NCBI RefSeq assembly: GCF_902833645.1
Contig: NZ_CADFGE010000007.1
Span: 310,001-374,000 of the forward strand
Direction: 5' to 3'
Source of the DNA: Paraburkholderia fungorum
Lineage (GTDB): Bacteria > Pseudomonadota > Gammaproteobacteria > Burkholderiales > Burkholderiaceae
Length of the DNA: 64,000 bases
Shown: piece by piece, positions 25,796 to 34,698 of the stretch
How the letters are laid out: the number at the start of each line of letters is the position of its first letter
Numbering within the stretch: the stretch's first letter is position 1
Made by a program: the position numbers and the translations under genes
Notes under the pieces: model-generated
Seen by the model: only the letters and a program-made list of their open reading frames with translations
Databases searched by the model: none
Told to the model about the DNA's origin: nothing

Positions 25796-28203
25796 TGCGC
25801 CGCCGCCGTGCCCGCCGCGGTGCCGCGGCAGGTCAGTGGGCCCAGCGTCGGCAACGAGCCGTCCGCCGGGCGCTGATACGTGAATTCGACGCTGCAACGC
25901 ATGGCGCCGGTGTCGACGTCGAGATGGTTGTCGCGCTGCAGATTCTCGACGAAGGTCAGACCGTCGTAGCCGACGATCGTATCGCCCCCGCTTTCGACGT
26001 GATGCACGTGCGTACCTGGTGGCAGCAGCTTGCCGTCGGCACTCCGCAGAATCAGTGAGGCGGCGCTGTAGCGCGACACGCGGAAATTTGCGAGCACGCC
26101 TGCGCGCGATTCCGGCACCAGATCCATCGAAGTCGTGGCGATGCGCGCGTCGGCGGGCAAATTCATGCTGTCGATCGCGACCTGGTTGTGCTGGTACGCA
26201 TTCAGGTCCGGTATCAACAGATGGCCGTTGCGGTCGGTCGCGCCGATCACGCGGTTTTCATGCAGTACCGGCACACCCTGGATACCGTCGGTGGATATCA
26301 GCGCGAAGCCGTCGTCGATCCGCCGGGCCGGCTGGACGCTGTGGTCCATCAGCACGATTGCGCCGGTCAGGTCGAGCGAGGCGTTCGCGTGCTGGTCGAT
26401 GTCCTGCGCAAGCGCGGTCACTTCGCCGTAGTTGCCGAGGTACTGCACCTGCGCCTGGCAGTACGGCACCGCGCCCGAGCCGCCTGCCTGAACACCCCAA
26501 CCCCAGCCGCCGGCGTAGTCGGGTGGCCGCTGCGCATTGAGGTTGTAGGTCGATTGGCCGTTCTGGCGGCCGACACTCGCGTTGATCGCAGTGTTATTGC
26601 CGAGGCCGAAGCTCATGGTCAGAAACATCCCTTGCGCGTTGTGCTGCAAGAAGTCTTTGTATGTGCTGAGCGTGAGCGAGGCCAGACTGCCGAAATTCAA
26701 CGTGTACGACAGAGAGCCGATCCGCGAGGCGGGAATGCCAGGAAAGCGATAGCCGATGTAGCTGAGCGATACCGTCTGGCGGCTCAGGAAAGGGAGCGCC
26801 AGCGTCACGCGGTCGGTGGCGGTGGGCACCGGCGTGCCGTCGCGCGCGGCCAGATCGCCGTAGTTGCCGTAGGCACGCAGCGTCTGCGCATCGATCGAGA
26901 AGTGCGGTTCGATCAACTGATAGCCGAGACCGACCTGGGTGCCGTTCAGCTTGCCGGCGCTCGCGGACAATGAGCCGTTGATCACGCCGGCCATGCCCAT
27001 CCGCACCAGCGCGCCGGCTCCCACGTCGACGAGGCCGCCAGTGGCTTCCGCGTGGCCTTCGAGTGTCAGCGTGTCGCTCATGCCGCGTCGCGCGGTGGCG
27101 CTGAGCGCCGGGTGCGGATTGTAGGAAAACGAATCGATGCCATAGGCGCGGCGCAGGAAGCCGGCTTCGAACGAATAGCTCGACAGACCCGCGGCCAGCA
27201 TGCGTGTATCGACGTAGAGCGGCAGCGAAGTCGAAATCGTGCGGCCGAGCGCGTCGTGCGTAATGACGGTGGCTTCGCCCGCACCAGTGATGCCGGGCAC
27301 GTTGTTGACGATGAACGGTCCGCTCGGCACGTTGCCGCTGTATTGGCGCACGTTGTTGATATACAGATCCACGGCGGAGGGCACGACCGCGGTGCCTGAC
27401 AATGCCGGCACTGGAAACGTCACGAGGTCGGGCCGCAGCGCGAAGTTGCTGCGCCACTGAAAACCGCCGATACGGATCGAACGGCTCCAGTCGAGCGATG
27501 ATGAAATGGTGTCGCCGATCTGCGTGGTGCTGAGCGAAGTGGGATTCGAGGTGCTCCACGACGTGTCGTAGCGCACATAGCGATGGAGGTCGCGGTACAG
27601 ATACGCAATGCCGGTATTGCTCAACACGCCGGTCGGGTCGAAGTAGCGTTCCTCGCTCCACAGTGCGAGTTGCGCATTGGTGTTGGTTTGTGCAAACGCG
27701 TCGTAGTTGATCAGAAAGCCGCGCGACGCAGCGGCGTTCGGGGTTTGCGTCAACTCGCGCGTGTCGAACGTGTACGGCTTGCGGATCGCGTCGGGCACCT
27801 TGAGGTCGATGGTCTGGTGCGCGGCGTCGTACTCGTAGTGCAGGCCCGGGATCCGGTCGAGTTCGAGCGAGGCGGTATCGGCGGCGCCGAGCTTGTCGGT
27901 GGCGACGTCGATTTCGCTCAAGTCTTTACCCGTTGCACTGAGCCGGCCGTCGACTTCGCGGAAGTGCGCGATCAACCCGGTGCGCTGGCCGTTGAGCATG
28001 ACTTCCAGATACAGGTCGCGGCCCGCGGTGACGTCCCGCGCAGACTTCGTCGCATCGACGCCCGACGCATCGACACCCGTTCTGGCGACCCGCAGCGGCA
28101 CCTGCGCACCGGCCTGAGTCGCGCTCAGCATGGTCAGCGTTGCTGCAAGCAAAATGATCTGCAGTCTCCATCCATGACGTTTTCGCCGTCGTGTCATTCT
28201 CAT
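25792..28203 (-). CDS. Archaic chaperone-usher outer-membrane usher (CsuD-like)
   Basis: An 803-residue outer-membrane usher that secretes and assembles chaperone-bound subunits. A signal peptide (cleavage near ATQAGA) is followed by an N-terminal periplasmic domain (about 35-150), the long beta-barrel with a plug region (VDLYINNVRQYSGNVPSGPF, NVPGITGAGEATV) and C-terminal domains with the DGIQGVPVLHENRVIG segment. Length and motifs fit archaic ushers such as CsuD. It is followed by the tip-adhesin gene with a 4-base overlap and preceded by a 131-base gap after the chaperone gene. Confidence 0.9.
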   Translation of the reverse strand: MRMTRRRKRHGWRLQIILLAATLTMLSATQAGAQVPLRVARTGVDASGVDATKSARDVTAGRDLYLEVMLNGQRTGLIAHFREVDGRLSATGKDLSEIDVATDKLGAADTASLELDRIPGLHYEYDAAHQTIDLKVPDAIRKPYTFDTRELTQTPNAAASRGFLINYDAFAQTNTNAQLALWSEERYFDPTGVLSNTGIAYLYRDLHRYVRYDTSWSTSNPTSLSTTQIGDTISSSLDWSRSIRIGGFQWRSNFALRPDLVTFPVPALSGTAVVPSAVDLYINNVRQYSGNVPSGPFIVNNVPGITGAGEATVITHDALGRTISTSLPLYVDTRMLAAGLSSYSFEAGFLRRAYGIDSFSYNPHPALSATARRGMSDTLTLEGHAEATGGLVDVGAGALVRMGMAGVINGSLSASAGKLNGTQVGLGYQLIEPHFSIDAQTLRAYGNYGDLAARDGTPVPTATDRVTLALPFLSRQTVSLSYIGYRFPGIPASRIGSLSYTLNFGSLASLTLSTYKDFLQHNAQGMFLTMSFGLGNNTAINASVGRQNGQSTYNLNAQRPPDYAGGWGWGVQAGGSGAVPYCQAQVQYLGNYGEVTALAQDIDQHANASLDLTGAIVLMDHSVQPARRIDDGFALISTDGIQGVPVLHENRVIGATDRNGHLLIPDLNAYQHNQVAIDSMNLPADARIATTSMDLVPESRAGVLANFRVSRYSAASLILRSADGKLLPPGTHVHHVESGGDTIVGYDGLTFVENLQRDNHLDVDTGAMRCSVEFTYQRPADGSLPTLGPLTCRGTAAGTAAAQ

Positions 28204-28286
28204 CGATTGCGTGGCGGGGCAGCGTGTCCGTTCCCATCGACCCGGATACGATCATGGCCAGTCGCGCGTGCCCAAGGTCTGCATCC

Positions 28287-28325
28287 GTGTCGGGCCTTGT
28301 GTGGGCCTGATGTGGGCCTTGTGTC
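28287..28325. repeat. Short imperfect tandem repeat between chaperone and usher genes
   Basis: Three near-identical 10-12 base units built on GTGTGGGCCTT lie in the intra-operon gap 28204-28334. A gap of this size is unusual inside the otherwise tightly packed operon. Confidence 0.6.
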
Positions 28326-28334
28326 CGCGCGGGC

Positions 28335-29084
28335 TTACTCGACGTTCACCGTCGCTTCGGCCGGCAGCGAGTTGACCGCGGCGTGCACCTTCAGCGGAGC
28401 GTGCTGAGCGGCGTTGTCCGGCAAGGTGACTGGCCAGTGCCGTTCGCGACCGGCCAACGCGTAGCCAAGCAGTCCTTTGTTGATGACGTAGACGTTGCCT
28501 GTGTTGTCGGTCAATTGCACGGCGGCGATCTGCGCGCGCTTTTTGCCTGTATTGTCGACCCGCAGCATCCAGCCTTGCGCGTCACGCGACAGATGCCAGG
28601 ACAGCTTCGGTTGACCGATGTCGACGGGCGGTTCGACGAACACCGGCACCGAGTAGCGCAGGCGGATCGTTACGCCGCTGGTGGGCGCGCCATCGGGTTC
28701 GGGCAACTCGTCGATCAGCACGCGATAGCCCTGCTCGGCGGCCGACGGCTGCGCAAGGGTACGCACTAGCCGCACCAGCTGATCGGCATGCGCGGCGATC
28801 TGGATCAGCGGTGGGCTTGCCACCAGATCCTGAGTGGGCGTGAGTGTGTCTTCGCCGCTTGCCTGATCCCAGCGGAATACGCGCACCTGGCCGAACAGCG
28901 GTTTCTCACCGGGGTTCTTCAGCGTGATACCCGTGGCGTTGGCGTCAGCGGACATATCGACCATCACCGGCGAAATTTGCAGCGTCGCGGCTTGCACAAG
29001 CGGCGCCGTCAGACACCACGCGAATGCGCCTGCTGTCAGGAGCCGTAGAGGCGCGCCCATGGCGCTTGCGACGCATGGGTTCAC
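28335..29084 (-). CDS. Periplasmic pilus chaperone (PapD/CsuC family)
   Basis: A 249-residue periplasmic chaperone with two Ig-like domains. After a signal peptide (cleavage near PLVQA-A), the mature protein opens with LQISPVMVDMSADANATGI, the typical first strand. RVFRWDQ and the edge-strand region TIRLRYSVPVFVEPP are typical of archaic chaperones that complement subunits. GTG 29084 was chosen because AAGGA lies eight bases upstream; TTG 29111 (overlapping the upstream TGA) and ATG 29060 are alternatives. The gene sits between the single-domain SCPU subunit and the usher. Confidence 0.87.
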   Translation of the reverse strand: MNPCVASAMGAPLRLLTAGAFAWCLTAPLVQAATLQISPVMVDMSADANATGITLKNPGEKPLFGQVRVFRWDQASGEDTLTPTQDLVASPPLIQIAAHADQLVRLVRTLAQPSAAEQGYRVLIDELPEPDGAPTSGVTIRLRYSVPVFVEPPVDIGQPKLSWHLSRDAQGWMLRVDNTGKKRAQIAAVQLTDNTGNVYVINKGLLGYALAGRERHWPVTLPDNAAQHAPLKVHAAVNSLPAEATVNVE

Positions 29085-29107
29085 CAGGCACGTCCTTACC
29101 GACCGTC

Positions 29108-29635
29108 TCAAAAGTAGACCGTCGCGGTAATGGTGGTCTGATAGGTGTCAGGTTTTGGGGTGGTCTGCGCCGGCACCTGGCCGTACACGACAATCGATTG
29201 AGCCGAGCCGGTACCGGTGCCGCTGGCTGTGTTGGTGCCCTGCGTGTTGCCCCATAGGGTCGTGTGGCCGGCGTCCTGATACAGCTGGAAGCCGACAGTG
29301 GTGGCGGTATTGCCGGTGGCCGTGCCGGCCATTAGACGGCTCGTCACGGTGGACCCGGTGACGGTGCCGGCGTCGAGCCCGACGTTGTAAGGCGTGGTGT
29401 TGGTGCAGGTCACGGCGACCGTGGTTTGCTGGTTGATCGCGGTGCCGAGCACACCGTTGCTGCCGAAGTTCAACGGGTTGGCGCTGATCGAGCAGTTGGC
29501 GTTCAAAGTGAGCGTGACGTTGAAAGTGGTGACAGCGGTGCCGTTCGAATAGGTGGCGGCGCGCGCAAGCTGTAGAGGCAAGCCGAATATCAAGGCAACG
29601 ATGAGGCTGGACGACAGCAGTTTTTGTTTCATCAT
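29108..29635 (-). CDS. Spore coat U domain protein, probable major pilus subunit
   Basis: A 175-residue secreted subunit with a signal peptide (MMKQKLLSSSLIVALIFGL, cleavage near ARA-A) and one SCPU domain. The domain has the NCSISANPLNFG disulfide strand, the VGFQLYQDAGHTTLWGN segment and the terminal TYQTTITATVYF strand. As the first gene of the operon with a good GAGG ribosome site before ATG 29635, it is likely the most expressed and would form the rod (CsuA/B-like). The organisation subunit-chaperone-usher-tip has one rod gene where Acinetobacter csu has three. Confidence 0.87.
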   Translation of the reverse strand: MMKQKLLSSSLIVALIFGLPLQLARAATYSNGTAVTTFNVTLTLNANCSISANPLNFGSNGVLGTAINQQTTVAVTCTNTTPYNVGLDAGTVTGSTVTSRLMAGTATGNTATTVGFQLYQDAGHTTLWGNTQGTNTASGTGTGSAQSIVVYGQVPAQTTPKPDTYQTTITATVYF

Positions 29636-29695
29636 GAGACCTCGCAAGCCGGCGGGACGCTGATTTTCAATTGCATGGGCAGTTTGAAAGCGCAC

Positions 29696-30116
29696 CGGCC
29701 GGATAGTGGATCAATTCAATGGACATTGCAGAGTGCTGTATTACGTTATGCAAGGACTGTGGTATTTGATGAAATTTAGTCTACACCAGACTTTATCGAT
29801 AATACAAATTATTACATTGGGTGATTAATCTGGAAGGCCGATTGCGGGCCTTGCTGGATGAGCCGGGCGGGCGAGTGAATTGGGAAAATGTTTCTGCGCA
29901 TGGATGCGGGGAAATACCTAATGCAGGTAGTTTTTTCTAATAAATTTGAATATTTTTATTTTTATTGATGCATGAATTATGCTTGGTTATGCGTGGCGGG
30001 TAATTGCCAATGCAAATTGACTCGTTTGAAAATCGCGCCGATTAAATCTCCGGCCGATATGAGGTGCTGCGAACGCGCAGGATTAGTGACGCCCTTCGGG
30101 CGCGAAGTGCGCTGCG
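29696..30116. other. AT-rich region upstream of the pilus operon
   Basis: No gene. The stretch 29720-30060 is strongly AT-rich, with runs such as TATTTTTATTTTTATTG near 29951. It contains a small inverted repeat (AGTCT 29778-29782 with AGACT 29788-29792) about 150 bases upstream of the pilin start. It must hold the pilus promoter, and the composition would suit a silencer such as H-NS/MvaT-type proteins. At its left-facing end, CGCCC-TTC-GGGCG (30090-30102) may terminate the MFS gene. Confidence 0.5.
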
Positions 30117-31325
30117 TTATTCCCCAAGCGCCAGCGCGCGTCTGCGCCGCGAAAGAGCCGAGCCGATCGACACCGTCGCGCCGATGCACCCCATCGCCAG
30201 AGAGAGCGCCACGATCAGCAGGCCGGTTTGTGCTCGTGCCGAAAATATGCCGACCAGCAAACCGGCGAGCGGTTGTGTCGTGTTGTTCAACAGGATCACC
30301 ACGCCGGTGGTCTTGCCGTAGTCCTCGGGTGGAATGATTTTCTGCCGCGCACTGCGGATATAGACATTGAACATCTTGTCGAAGCCGACGATCAACAGAA
30401 AGCCGACTGCATACCCCCAGGGCGCCGCACTGGCGCCCGCGATCACGCCGCCGGCACAGATTGAAACGAAGGCGAGCAGGCCGAGTGTCCGCGCCGGCCA
30501 GGCGTTACGCGCGATCGTCAACAGAATCAGCACGGTGGCCACGGCGCCGGCCGTTTGCAGGCCTGCATAGTACCGGCTCGATTGTGCGTGGATGCCGGTC
30601 ACCATCGCGGCGGAGGTTGCGAGCGTCACGCCGATCACCAGGTTTTCGGCGGCGGCGAGCAGCACGACTTTCTTAAGGCCGGGGAGCAGCAGCACATGGC
30701 GCAACGCGATGCGCAGCGGCATCGTCCAGTGACCCGGTTTAGCGGGAGGCGGATCGCCGGCGCGGAAACCGCTGGCGCGCGCCCACAGCAGCAGCGCCGC
30801 GTCGGCCAGCAGAAACAGCACGCCGGTTGCGCCGACCACCCATTCCCAGCGCCACAAGCCAAGCAGCAGCGCGGCCAGCATCGGGCCGAGCACAAAACCC
30901 AACTGGTCGGCCAATTGCGAGTAGGCAAGCACGCGCTGGAATTGCTGCGTGCTGAAAATTTGCGGCAACATCACTTCGCGTGCGACCAGCCCCTGGCTCG
31001 TGAGCACGCCGCACAACGCGGACAACGCGATCAGCCAGCCGATGCCGCCAAACAGCACGTAGGCGAGCACGCCGCCAAAACACACGAATGCCCGCACGGT
31101 CTGACTGATCCGCATCAGCCGCAGAGGCGAGATGCGGTCGCATAACGCGCCGAAGAAGGGAAAGACCAGGTAGCGTGGCAGCGTTTCAATAAAGAACGCG
31201 AGACCTGACCACGATACCTGGTGCGTCGTCTGAAACACGACGAGCGGGACGAGAAACAGCAGCACCTGATCGGCGAGACGCGCGACAAACAGCGAGCAGA
31301 AGAAAGCCTGATGATTGACGCGCAC
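30117..31325 (-). CDS. Major facilitator superfamily transporter
   Basis: A 402-residue inner-membrane protein with about eleven to twelve hydrophobic helices. It carries the MFS loop signature after TM2 (GALCDRISPLRLMRIS) and a long central loop near residues 185-200. The overall look is of the exporter branch with related siderophore and drug effluxers, but the substrate cannot be given. The start is GTG 31325; the ribosome site is weak. It appears monocistronic and faces the same way as the pilus genes with 421 bases between. Confidence 0.85.
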   Translation of the reverse strand: MRVNHQAFFCSLFVARLADQVLLFLVPLVVFQTTHQVSWSGLAFFIETLPRYLVFPFFGALCDRISPLRLMRISQTVRAFVCFGGVLAYVLFGGIGWLIALSALCGVLTSQGLVAREVMLPQIFSTQQFQRVLAYSQLADQLGFVLGPMLAALLLGLWRWEWVVGATGVLFLLADAALLLWARASGFRAGDPPPAKPGHWTMPLRIALRHVLLLPGLKKVVLLAAAENLVIGVTLATSAAMVTGIHAQSSRYYAGLQTAGAVATVLILLTIARNAWPARTLGLLAFVSICAGGVIAGASAAPWGYAVGFLLIVGFDKMFNVYIRSARQKIIPPEDYGKTTGVVILLNNTTQPLAGLLVGIFSARAQTGLLIVALSLAMGCIGATVSIGSALSRRRRALALGE

Positions 31326-31435
31326 CGTTGATGTCTCGTCGTTTAGAGGTCGAGACCGATCCTATCAAACATTGCGTCAGCTGCCCCGACACGCCTGTGC
31401 GAGCAACGTAATGCCGCTGGGGGACGGGACCCAGC

Positions 31436-31918
31436 TCATTGCGGGCCGCACTCCGATCCCATCGCCTGCATATTCTTCTGAATCTCTTCCGGGCTCAGAT
31501 CGCGCTTGTGCGTGGCGAGCGACCAGCTGTGACCGAACGGGTCCTTCAACTGACCGTAGCGGTCGCCCCAGAACATGTCCGCCACCGGCATCACCACGGT
31601 CGCGCCGGCGTCGACCGCCTGCTTGAAGCTGGCGTCGACATCTTCGACGTAGTGATGAATCGTGACCGGCGTGCCTTTCAGCGAGTTCGGGCCGAGCGCG
31701 TTGTGATCCGGCCATTCGTCGGTCAGCATCAGCATGGAGTCGCCGATCTTCAGGCAGGCGTGCATCACCTTGCCGCCCGGCCCGGGCAAGGAGAATTGCT
31801 CGACGGCGTTGAAAGCCTTGGCGTAGAACTTGATGGCGTCTGCGGCGTTCGCGCAAATCAGATACGGGGTCAGCGAATGCATCCCGTCCGGGATCGGTTT
31901 GACAGCGGCACTGGACAT
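31436..31918 (-). CDS. VOC-family protein, PhnB/glyoxalase-like
   Basis: A 160-residue protein of the vicinal oxygen chelate fold. It starts MSSAAVKPIPDGMHSLTPYL and contains the PhnB-like NAADAIKFYAKAFNA and DPFGHSWSLATHKRDLSPEE segments; paired beta-alpha-beta modules are evident. ATG 31918 has AAGGAG in ideal position; the longer frame upstream is not used. PhnB-like proteins have no settled enzymatic role, and metal ligands cannot be assigned with certainty here. It is likely cytoplasmic and monocistronic. Confidence 0.88.
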   Translation of the reverse strand: MSSAAVKPIPDGMHSLTPYLICANAADAIKFYAKAFNAVEQFSLPGPGGKVMHACLKIGDSMLMLTDEWPDHNALGPNSLKGTPVTIHHYVEDVDASFKQAVDAGATVVMPVADMFWGDRYGQLKDPFGHSWSLATHKRDLSPEEIQKNMQAMGSECGPQ

Positions 31919-32050
31919 GACGGCGACTCCTTGAAGTAACAGGTTCGTGAGTTGAAAGACAGGCTGCGTGAGCGAGGCCTTCAACGTTACGACGAGTGCA
32001 TGGCCTTTGAATCGACACTCCGGGAAAAATATTTTTAAGCACGCCCGTGC

Positions 32051-32095
32051 GGCGAGGCGAGGCGAGGCGAGGCTTGGTGCGGTGCGGTGCGGTGC
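32051..32095. repeat. Two adjacent pentanucleotide repeats, (GGCGA)4 and (GGTGC)4
   Basis: Four copies of GGCGA (32051-32070), then GGCTT, then four copies of GGTGC (32076-32095). It lies in the 253-base gap between the VOC gene start and the NlpC/P60 gene end, and looks like slippage-prone non-coding sequence. Confidence 0.85.
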
Positions 32096-32171
32096 GGCTA
32101 TGCGCGTCGCCGTGCGGCGCGTGAGCGCCATGCAAGTTCAATCGGCCGCACCGTCCTTTTCCGGTGTTATT

Positions 32172-33830
32172 TCAACCGGCCGGGTTGTCGTCGTCCGGAG
32201 TTGCTGGTGCCGATGGTGTCGCGGTTGTGCCGCCGGGCGCGCCGAGAATCGTAATCTGAAACGTCGGGGTTGCCGCGAGCGACTGTAACGTCGCGTCTTC
32301 CGGGATGTGTTCGAGCAGCGGCAGGATCACCGAGCCGCCGATCACCGCGCGCCGGCTATTGTCGGCCGGCCGCAAGCCCCATACGTCCTGGTAGACCACG
32401 GGTACCGCGATGCCGTTGCGGGTCGTGTTGCCGATATACAGCATCACATGGCCGCCGATGTAGATCAGCGTGCGCAACGGTTCGCCGTGCAGGGCGAGGT
32501 AATCGAGCCGTTGCGCCGGCGTCGACGCGGACAGATCGATCATGCGTCCCGCGCTCATTTGCGTCGACGAATGACGCGGCAGCCACACCCCGAACGTCGC
32601 GAAGATACTTTGCAGTTCCGACGAACAATCGTTGTAGAAGCCGCTATTGCCCCAGCCGTAGGGTCGTCCGATCAGCGTTTTCATCAGCATCGCCAGATGT
32701 CGCGGGGTGGCGGCGAGCGGCATGGGGGCGATCTGCGCGTCGCGCAATCGAGCGGTGCGAATGATCGCCTGACCGTCCGCATCGCGGACCGGCACCAGGA
32801 GTTTGACGAACGCTGCGACGTCGGTGGCTGCATCGGCCGTTTCGCTCGCCGGGGGCGCCGGCCGTGCGCTGTTATCCGACACGAGCGGCAGCAGCGTGCC
32901 CGCGGGTGCGTCGAAGCGGAATACACCGCGGCTATCGCGCACCGCTGCCGAGGCGACCGTGACCGCCCCCAGCGACTTCGCGGTCGCGGCGCGCCATGTG
33001 TCGACGAAGCGATCGTCGGTCAGAGCGACGCCGTCGCTGCGCACCCAGCCTTGCACGTCGGGCGTCTGCACGTAGCGCCATGCGCCATCGGCGCTGGTGC
33101 CCAGCACATACAGCGGCGTGCCGGGGCGTACCGCCGAAATCTGCAGGTTGTCGAACGGATAGCCTTCGCCGGCCAGGTGGCGGTCGTAGAACGACGGGTC
33201 CATAGTCGGCAGTTCCCGCACCAGCAGGTTGCCGGTGGCGATCGCGCGGCGCTCGGGCGTGTAAGCGGCCTGCTGGGTGAACTGGTCGACGGCCATGTTT
33301 TGCGCGATAGCGTCGATCCACGCCTTGTCATGCGGCCGGAAATTCTCGCCGTAGCCGAGCGCCGCGCCGCTCTTGCCGGTGTTGTCGAACTTGCCGATGC
33401 GGCGCTGCTGCAGCGCGACAATATCCGCACCTTGCTGACGGTAGACGCGCATTGCCACATAGGCGGAATTCCACGGCGACGCTGCGCTCGTGCCGGTGCC
33501 GAAATAGCGCGCGTAGAGGGCACTGAAGTGCGCCTGCTGATCCGCGGGGCTCAGGAACGGCCGGTCGTAGCCGGGGCTGTCCGGCTCCAGCCAGTGGTCG
33601 ACGTTCTGGTCGTAGTTGGCGATCGGAAACAGCGCGATCGTGTCGACGTTCGCATGGGCGTCGCGGGTCGGCGACGGATTGCTGCAGGCGGCGAAGCTGG
33701 CGGTGGCTGCAAGAGCGACGCATAACGTGGCGGCGCGGCGGGGCTGCGGTAAGCGGAACCGGGCGGCGAGGCGTTCGCTAAAGCGTTGGGTAAAGCGTGC
33801 GGCAAAGCGGGACAGGGCGACGACGGGCAT
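32172..33830 (-). CDS. NlpC/P60 (C40) peptidase lipoprotein with SH3-like domain
   Basis: The 552-residue protein is probably anchored to the outer membrane as a lipoprotein (lipobox ending at Cys49 in ASFAAC) and cuts peptidoglycan stem peptides. A middle region has an SH3b-like module (about 225-275, YVLGTSADGAWRYVQTPDVQGWV) and the C-terminal C40 domain holds Cys402 in NDCSSELQ and His461 in GGHVMLYIG. The N-region before the lipobox is long (48 residues), with repeated RF-rich units, so the true start may be downstream, although no better Met is available. Monocistronic on the minus strand. Confidence 0.85.
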   Translation of the reverse strand: MPVVALSRFAARFTQRFSERLAARFRLPQPRRAATLCVALAATASFAACSNPSPTRDAHANVDTIALFPIANYDQNVDHWLEPDSPGYDRPFLSPADQQAHFSALYARYFGTGTSAASPWNSAYVAMRVYRQQGADIVALQQRRIGKFDNTGKSGAALGYGENFRPHDKAWIDAIAQNMAVDQFTQQAAYTPERRAIATGNLLVRELPTMDPSFYDRHLAGEGYPFDNLQISAVRPGTPLYVLGTSADGAWRYVQTPDVQGWVRSDGVALTDDRFVDTWRAATAKSLGAVTVASAAVRDSRGVFRFDAPAGTLLPLVSDNSARPAPPASETADAATDVAAFVKLLVPVRDADGQAIIRTARLRDAQIAPMPLAATPRHLAMLMKTLIGRPYGWGNSGFYNDCSSELQSIFATFGVWLPRHSSTQMSAGRMIDLSASTPAQRLDYLALHGEPLRTLIYIGGHVMLYIGNTTRNGIAVPVVYQDVWGLRPADNSRRAVIGGSVILPLLEHIPEDATLQSLAATPTFQITILGAPGGTTATPSAPATPDDDNPAG

Positions 33831-34097
33831 AGGGTTCGACGAGATGGGTCCGAGGGCACGATGATACGGTGTCGCACGCGAGGCCGGGCGATGGATGCCT
33901 GCGCCGTAAAGCGTTGCGAGTGTATTTACCCAAGCTTATGTGGTTTCATTGAGGTTCGAATCGTCAGAGTCGTCCATCACGGCTGCGTAATACCGCTTAT
34001 CAAGCACAAGCCGTCATTAAGGCAGAGCGTTTCGCTATATTCGATCCATTTGCCTCGGCGCGTACTTTTCCCGAGGCTCCTCAACCAGGAGAACAAC

Positions 34098-34520
34098 ATG
34101 CAAACCAGCGCGCGCAATCAATTCGCCGGCGAAGTCGCCGAAGTCAAACACGGCGCGGTAAACGACGAAATCACGTTGCGCACCCAGGGCGGCCTCGAGA
34201 TCGTCGCGATCATCACGCACGGCAGCGCGACCTCGCTCGGCCTCGCTGCTGGCAAGAAGGCGTTCGCACTCGTCAAGGCATCGTCGGTGATCGTCATGGT
34301 CGACGTGACGAAGGGCCAGGTGTCGGCGCGCAATTGCATCGCCGGTACCGTGTCGGCAGTCACCAAAGGCGCCGTGAATTCGGAAGTGACCATCAGCGCG
34401 GGTGGCGCGCAGATCGCCGCGATCATCACCAATGAAAGCGTCGATCGTCTCGGCCTTGCAAGCGGCAAAGCGGCGACGGCGATCTTCAAGGCGTCGAGCG
34501 TAATCATCGGCGTCGAATAA
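34098..34520 (+). CDS. Tandem Mop (TOBE) molybdate-binding protein
   Basis: A 140-residue cytoplasmic protein made of two Mop domains in tandem (about 4-70 and 74-140). Each has the pattern ARNxxxGxVxxVxxGAVNxE and ends KASSVI. Such di-Mop proteins (ModG/MopII type) bind molybdate or tungstate for storage or homeostasis. AGGAGA before ATG 34098 sets the start. A TATATT hexamer at 34036-34041 could be the -10, and the overlapping CGCTATAT is loosely like half of a ModE site. No modABC genes are present in the window. Confidence 0.92.
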   Translation: MQTSARNQFAGEVAEVKHGAVNDEITLRTQGGLEIVAIITHGSATSLGLAAGKKAFALVKASSVIVMVDVTKGQVSARNCIAGTVSAVTKGAVNSEVTISAGGAQIAAIITNESVDRLGLASGKAATAIFKASSVIIGVE

Positions 34521-34698
34521 GGCTTCGCGTTTGACGTTGTCTACGGCGCCAGCGTCCGGATCGCGCCATCGGCGCGTACGTACCGCGGGACGGAAAGAGG
34601 GCGGCATGCCGGGCATGGCGCGCCGTGAAGGAAACGGCGGCTTGCTTTACACTGCTCGCCTTGCCGTTTCTCCTTCCGCTCTCATCACGGACGCCGTC

